Origin: JAKFDI01 sp044508835
Lineage (GTDB): Bacteria; Pseudomonadota; Gammaproteobacteria; Burkholderiales; Burkholderiaceae_C
Direction of reading: 5' to 3'
DNA: 64,000 nucleotides
NCBI GenBank assembly: GCA_044508835.1
Contig: JBIQHD010000022.1
Coordinates: 1 to 64,000, forward strand
Shown: positions 61,889 through 64,000 of the stretch, piece by piece
How the letters are laid out: the number at the start of each line of letters is the position of its first letter
Numbering within the stretch: the stretch's first letter is position 1
Notes under the pieces: model-generated
Databases searched by the model: none
Told to the model about the DNA's origin: nothing
Seen by the model: only the letters and a program-made list of their open reading frames with translations
Translations under genes and position numbers: made by a program

Positions 61889-61912
61889 CCGAAGACAGAG
61901 AAGGAGACGACG

Positions 61913-63538
61913 ATGAGACAACCCCGCTTTTCACGGCGCGTGCGCGGCGCATGGGCCGCGCTGCTCGGCGGCGCCCTGCTGGCCGCGTGCGGCGGCGGCG
62001 ATGGCGATGCAACGCCGCCGGCCGCGGCCGGGCCCAAGGCCTGCGCGCTCGACAGCTTCGCGGCGCTCGCGCTCGACGGCGCGAGCCTGCAGGCCGCCAC
62101 CGCCGTGCCGGCCGGCGACTACACGCTGCCCGGCACGAACACCACGCTGGCCGGCCTGCCGGCCTTCTGCCGCATCGACGCCACCGCCGCGCCGAGCGGC
62201 GACTCGTCCATCGGCTTCCAGGTGTGGGTGCCGCAGGGCGAGGCCTGGAACGGCAAGCTCGTGGCCACCGGCAACGGCGGCTACAGCCACGCGCTCAGCT
62301 ACGGCGACATGGCCTACGCGATGCGCCAGGGCTATGCGGTCATCGGCGGCGACACCGGCCACCAGTCGGCCGACCCGAACGCGATGTTCTGGGGCGTGGG
62401 CCATCCCGAGAAGATCATCGACTGGGGCACGCGCTCGGTGCACGCCATCACGGTGCCGGCCAAGCAGGTGGTCGCCGAGCTGCAGGGCCGGGCGGCGAGC
62501 CGCGCCTACTACCTCGGCTGCTCGACCGGCGGGCACCAGGCCTATGCCGAGATCCAGCGCTACCCGGACGACTTCGACGGCGTGGTCGCCGGCGCGCCCG
62601 GCAACAACCGCGTGCGGCTGAACGTCGAGTTCATGTACCGCTTCCTGTCGAACCGCCAGCCCGGCCAGAACACGCCGGTGATCCTGACGCCGCAGAAGGC
62701 CGCGCTCGTCACCCAGGCCGCGGTGGCGGCCTGCGATGCGCTCGACGGCGTGAGCGACGGCGTGATGGAGGACCCGCGCGCCTGCACCGTCGACAAGTTC
62801 GACGTGGCCTCGCTGCAATGCCCCGGCGCGGACGCGGCGAACTGCCTCACGGCCGAGCAGGTGTCGGTGGTGCAGAAGATCTACGCCGGCCCGAAGAACC
62901 TGCGCACCGGCGCGCAGATCTACCCGGGCTACCCGGTCGGCAGCGAGGCCGGCTGGCGCTCGTACTGGGGCGGCACCGAGCCGGTGCGCGCCGACTTCTG
63001 GCGCCTGTGGGTCTACGAAGACCCGAAGTGGGACTGGTGGACCTTCGACTTCGACCGCGACCTCGCCTATGCCGACGCGAAGGTCGGCGCGATGGTCGAC
63101 CAGGTGAACCCAGACCTCTCGGCCTTCAAGGCGGGCGGCGGCAAGGCCATCGTCTACCAGGGCTGGCAGGACCCGGTGGTGAACCCGATCGACACCATCG
63201 CCTACTACGAGCAGGTCCGCGCGCTGCAGGGCTCGCAGGCCGAGACCGACGGCTTCTTCCGGCTCTTCCTCGTGCCGGGCATGGGCCACTGCAGCGGCGG
63301 CGACGGCGCCACCAGCTTCGGCAACGGCGGCGCGCCGCCGGTGCCGGACGCCGACCACGACCTGCTGATGGCGCTGGACCGCTGGGTCGAGGGCGGCGCC
63401 GCGCCGGAACGCATCGTCGCCTCGCGCGTGAGCAACGGCGAGACGGTGCGCACACGGCCGCTGTGCCCCTACCCGAAGAAGGCGGTGTACCGGGGCTCGG
63501 GCAGCACCGACGACGCGGCGAACTTCACCTGCGGTTGA
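61913..63538 (+). CDS. Tannase/feruloyl esterase family lipoprotein
   Basis: 541 residues. The signal peptide ends at lipobox LLAAC (Cys about residue 23), followed by a Gly/Asp tether (GGGDGDATPP). The serine hydrolase motif is GCSTGGHQAYAEIQRYPDDF (C-S-x-G-G, about residues 202-207), typical of the tannase/feruloyl esterase family, whose catalytic Ser is flanked by Cys. The catalytic His is in PGMGHCSGGDGATS (about 458-461), with the Cys partner beside it. It probably hydrolyses an aromatic ester in the periplasm or at the outer membrane. Start follows GAAGGAGACGACG. Confidence 0.9.
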   Translation: MRQPRFSRRVRGAWAALLGGALLAACGGGDGDATPPAAAGPKACALDSFAALALDGASLQAATAVPAGDYTLPGTNTTLAGLPAFCRIDATAAPSGDSSIGFQVWVPQGEAWNGKLVATGNGGYSHALSYGDMAYAMRQGYAVIGGDTGHQSADPNAMFWGVGHPEKIIDWGTRSVHAITVPAKQVVAELQGRAASRAYYLGCSTGGHQAYAEIQRYPDDFDGVVAGAPGNNRVRLNVEFMYRFLSNRQPGQNTPVILTPQKAALVTQAAVAACDALDGVSDGVMEDPRACTVDKFDVASLQCPGADAANCLTAEQVSVVQKIYAGPKNLRTGAQIYPGYPVGSEAGWRSYWGGTEPVRADFWRLWVYEDPKWDWWTFDFDRDLAYADAKVGAMVDQVNPDLSAFKAGGGKAIVYQGWQDPVVNPIDTIAYYEQVRALQGSQAETDGFFRLFLVPGMGHCSGGDGATSFGNGGAPPVPDADHDLLMALDRWVEGGAAPERIVASRVSNGETVRTRPLCPYPKKAVYRGSGSTDDAANFTCG

Positions 63539-63572
63539 CGCGCCGCGACCGACGAACGAACAGGAGACAGAA

Positions 63573-64000
63573 ATGACGAAGTACCACATCCTTCCATGCG
63601 CCGCGGCGCTGGCCGTCGCCGCCGCGCTCACCGCCTGCGGCGGTGGCAACGGCGACGACACCGCCGGCCCGGTGGCGACGCTGCAGGTGCTGTCCAACCG
63701 CGCCGACCTCGTCTCGGGCGGCGACGCGCTGGTCGAGGTGACGGCGCCCGCCGGCACCGACGTGACCGCGCTGAAGATCGAGCTCGGCGGCACCGACGTG
63801 ACCTCCGCCTTCGCCGTGCGCGCCGATGGCCGCTACGTCGGCCTGGTCACGGGCCTGGCCGAGGGCCCGAACCTGCTGCGCGCCGCGCAGCCTGGCAAGC
63901 GCGGCGCGGTGCTTTCGATCACCAACCACCCGAACGGCGGGCCCGTCATCTCGGGCGCGCAGGTCGAGCCCTGGACCTGCACGACGAAGGTGGCCTCGCC
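63573..64000 (+). CDS. DUF6351 family lipoprotein, 5' part (cut by window end)
   Basis: An open frame from ATG 63573, with ribosome site AGGAGACAG, running to the window edge; 142 complete codons are visible. It has signal peptide and lipobox ALTAC (Cys about residue 22), then a Gly/Asp tether (GGGNGDDTAGP) much like that of the preceding tannase. The visible body has VLSNRADLVSGGDALVEVTA, LVTGLAEGPNLLRAAQPGKR and SITNHPNGGPVISGAQVEPW, which look like the start of DUF6351. The family is about 700 residues and its function is unknown. Its pairing with a tannase suggests a role in ester or polymer use. Confidence 0.75.
   Translation, partial: MTKYHILPCAAALAVAAALTACGGGNGDDTAGPVATLQVLSNRADLVSGGDALVEVTAPAGTDVTALKIELGGTDVTSAFAVRADGRYVGLVTGLAEGPNLLRAAQPGKRGAVLSITNHPNGGPVISGAQVEPWTCTTKVAS

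Noticed and set aside
60406..63576. A 1056-codon plus-strand frame overlapping the Bug and tannase genes
   Set aside because: It is out of frame with both genes and has a random Arg/Pro-rich composition; Bug and tannase motifs are in the other frames.

Overview
The window is one continuous stretch of a very GC-rich (about 70% by eye) proteobacterial chromosome. Gene content and order point to the Burkholderiales (Comamonadaceae, Rubrivivax, Leptothrix or Methylibium type). Indicators are gltBD near mla genes, yadGH-bolA-murA-his, lolB-ispE-tRNA(Gln)-prs-rplY-pth, and nadK-recN-rapZ divergent from hrcA. There is no rRNA, CRISPR array, transposase or integrase. No gap without a gene exceeds about 250 bp. 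The species is not identified.

Layout. 1-4.4 kb: 3' part of gltB and complete gltD (NADPH glutamate synthase), closed by a clear intrinsic terminator. 4.6-12.8 kb: type IV pilus minor pilin operon pilE-fimT-pilV-pilW-pilX-pilY1 plus a TonB-like gene. 13-17 kb: complete phospholipid transport set mlaF-E-D-A-C-B. 17-22 kb: central carbon divergon, hexR-zwf on the minus strand against tal-pgi on the plus strand, with a candidate HexR operator at the zwf start. 22-31 kb: accessory genes (DUF2817 peptidase-like, M20 amidohydrolase, molybdopterin oxidoreductase, DUF2265 lipoprotein aminopeptidase, acyl-CoA-binding protein, TonB-dependent receptor, TetR regulator). 31-41 kb: ABC-2 exporter, bolA, murA and a tightly overlapped histidine operon hisGDCBHAF. 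It runs straight into rsmD, coaD and a ferredoxin; hisI and hisE are absent. 42-48.4 kb (minus): TPR protein-lolB-ispE-tRNA(Gln)-prs-rplY-pth-DUF4124. 48.5-52.5 kb: mutM, a dynamin-like GTPase, mutY. 52.5-57.8 kb: nadK-recN-rapZ-LON-domain gene (minus) divergent from hrcA. 57.9 kb: a CAT-anticodon tRNA. 58-64 kb: a LysR-controlled cluster with a split AtuA-like protein, a Bug-type periplasmic binding protein, a tannase/feruloyl-esterase lipoprotein and a DUF6351 lipoprotein cut by the window edge.

Most of the window is conserved housekeeping backbone. From remembered Burkholderiales gene order, the pilus block and the 17-31 kb block look inserted into a gltBD-mla-yadGH-bolA-murA-his array. 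The points most worth a second look are: (1) the LysR/AtuA/Bug/tannase/DUF6351 cluster; (2) a mosaic palindromic repeat family seen at 2.8 kb and 17 kb; (3) -10-like hexamers placed so that several genes would give leaderless mRNAs; (4) an AT-rich promoter-like patch inside hisH; (5) a large insertion in PilY1; (6) the missing hisI/hisE at the hisF-rsmD junction. No clear new defence or mobile system was seen.
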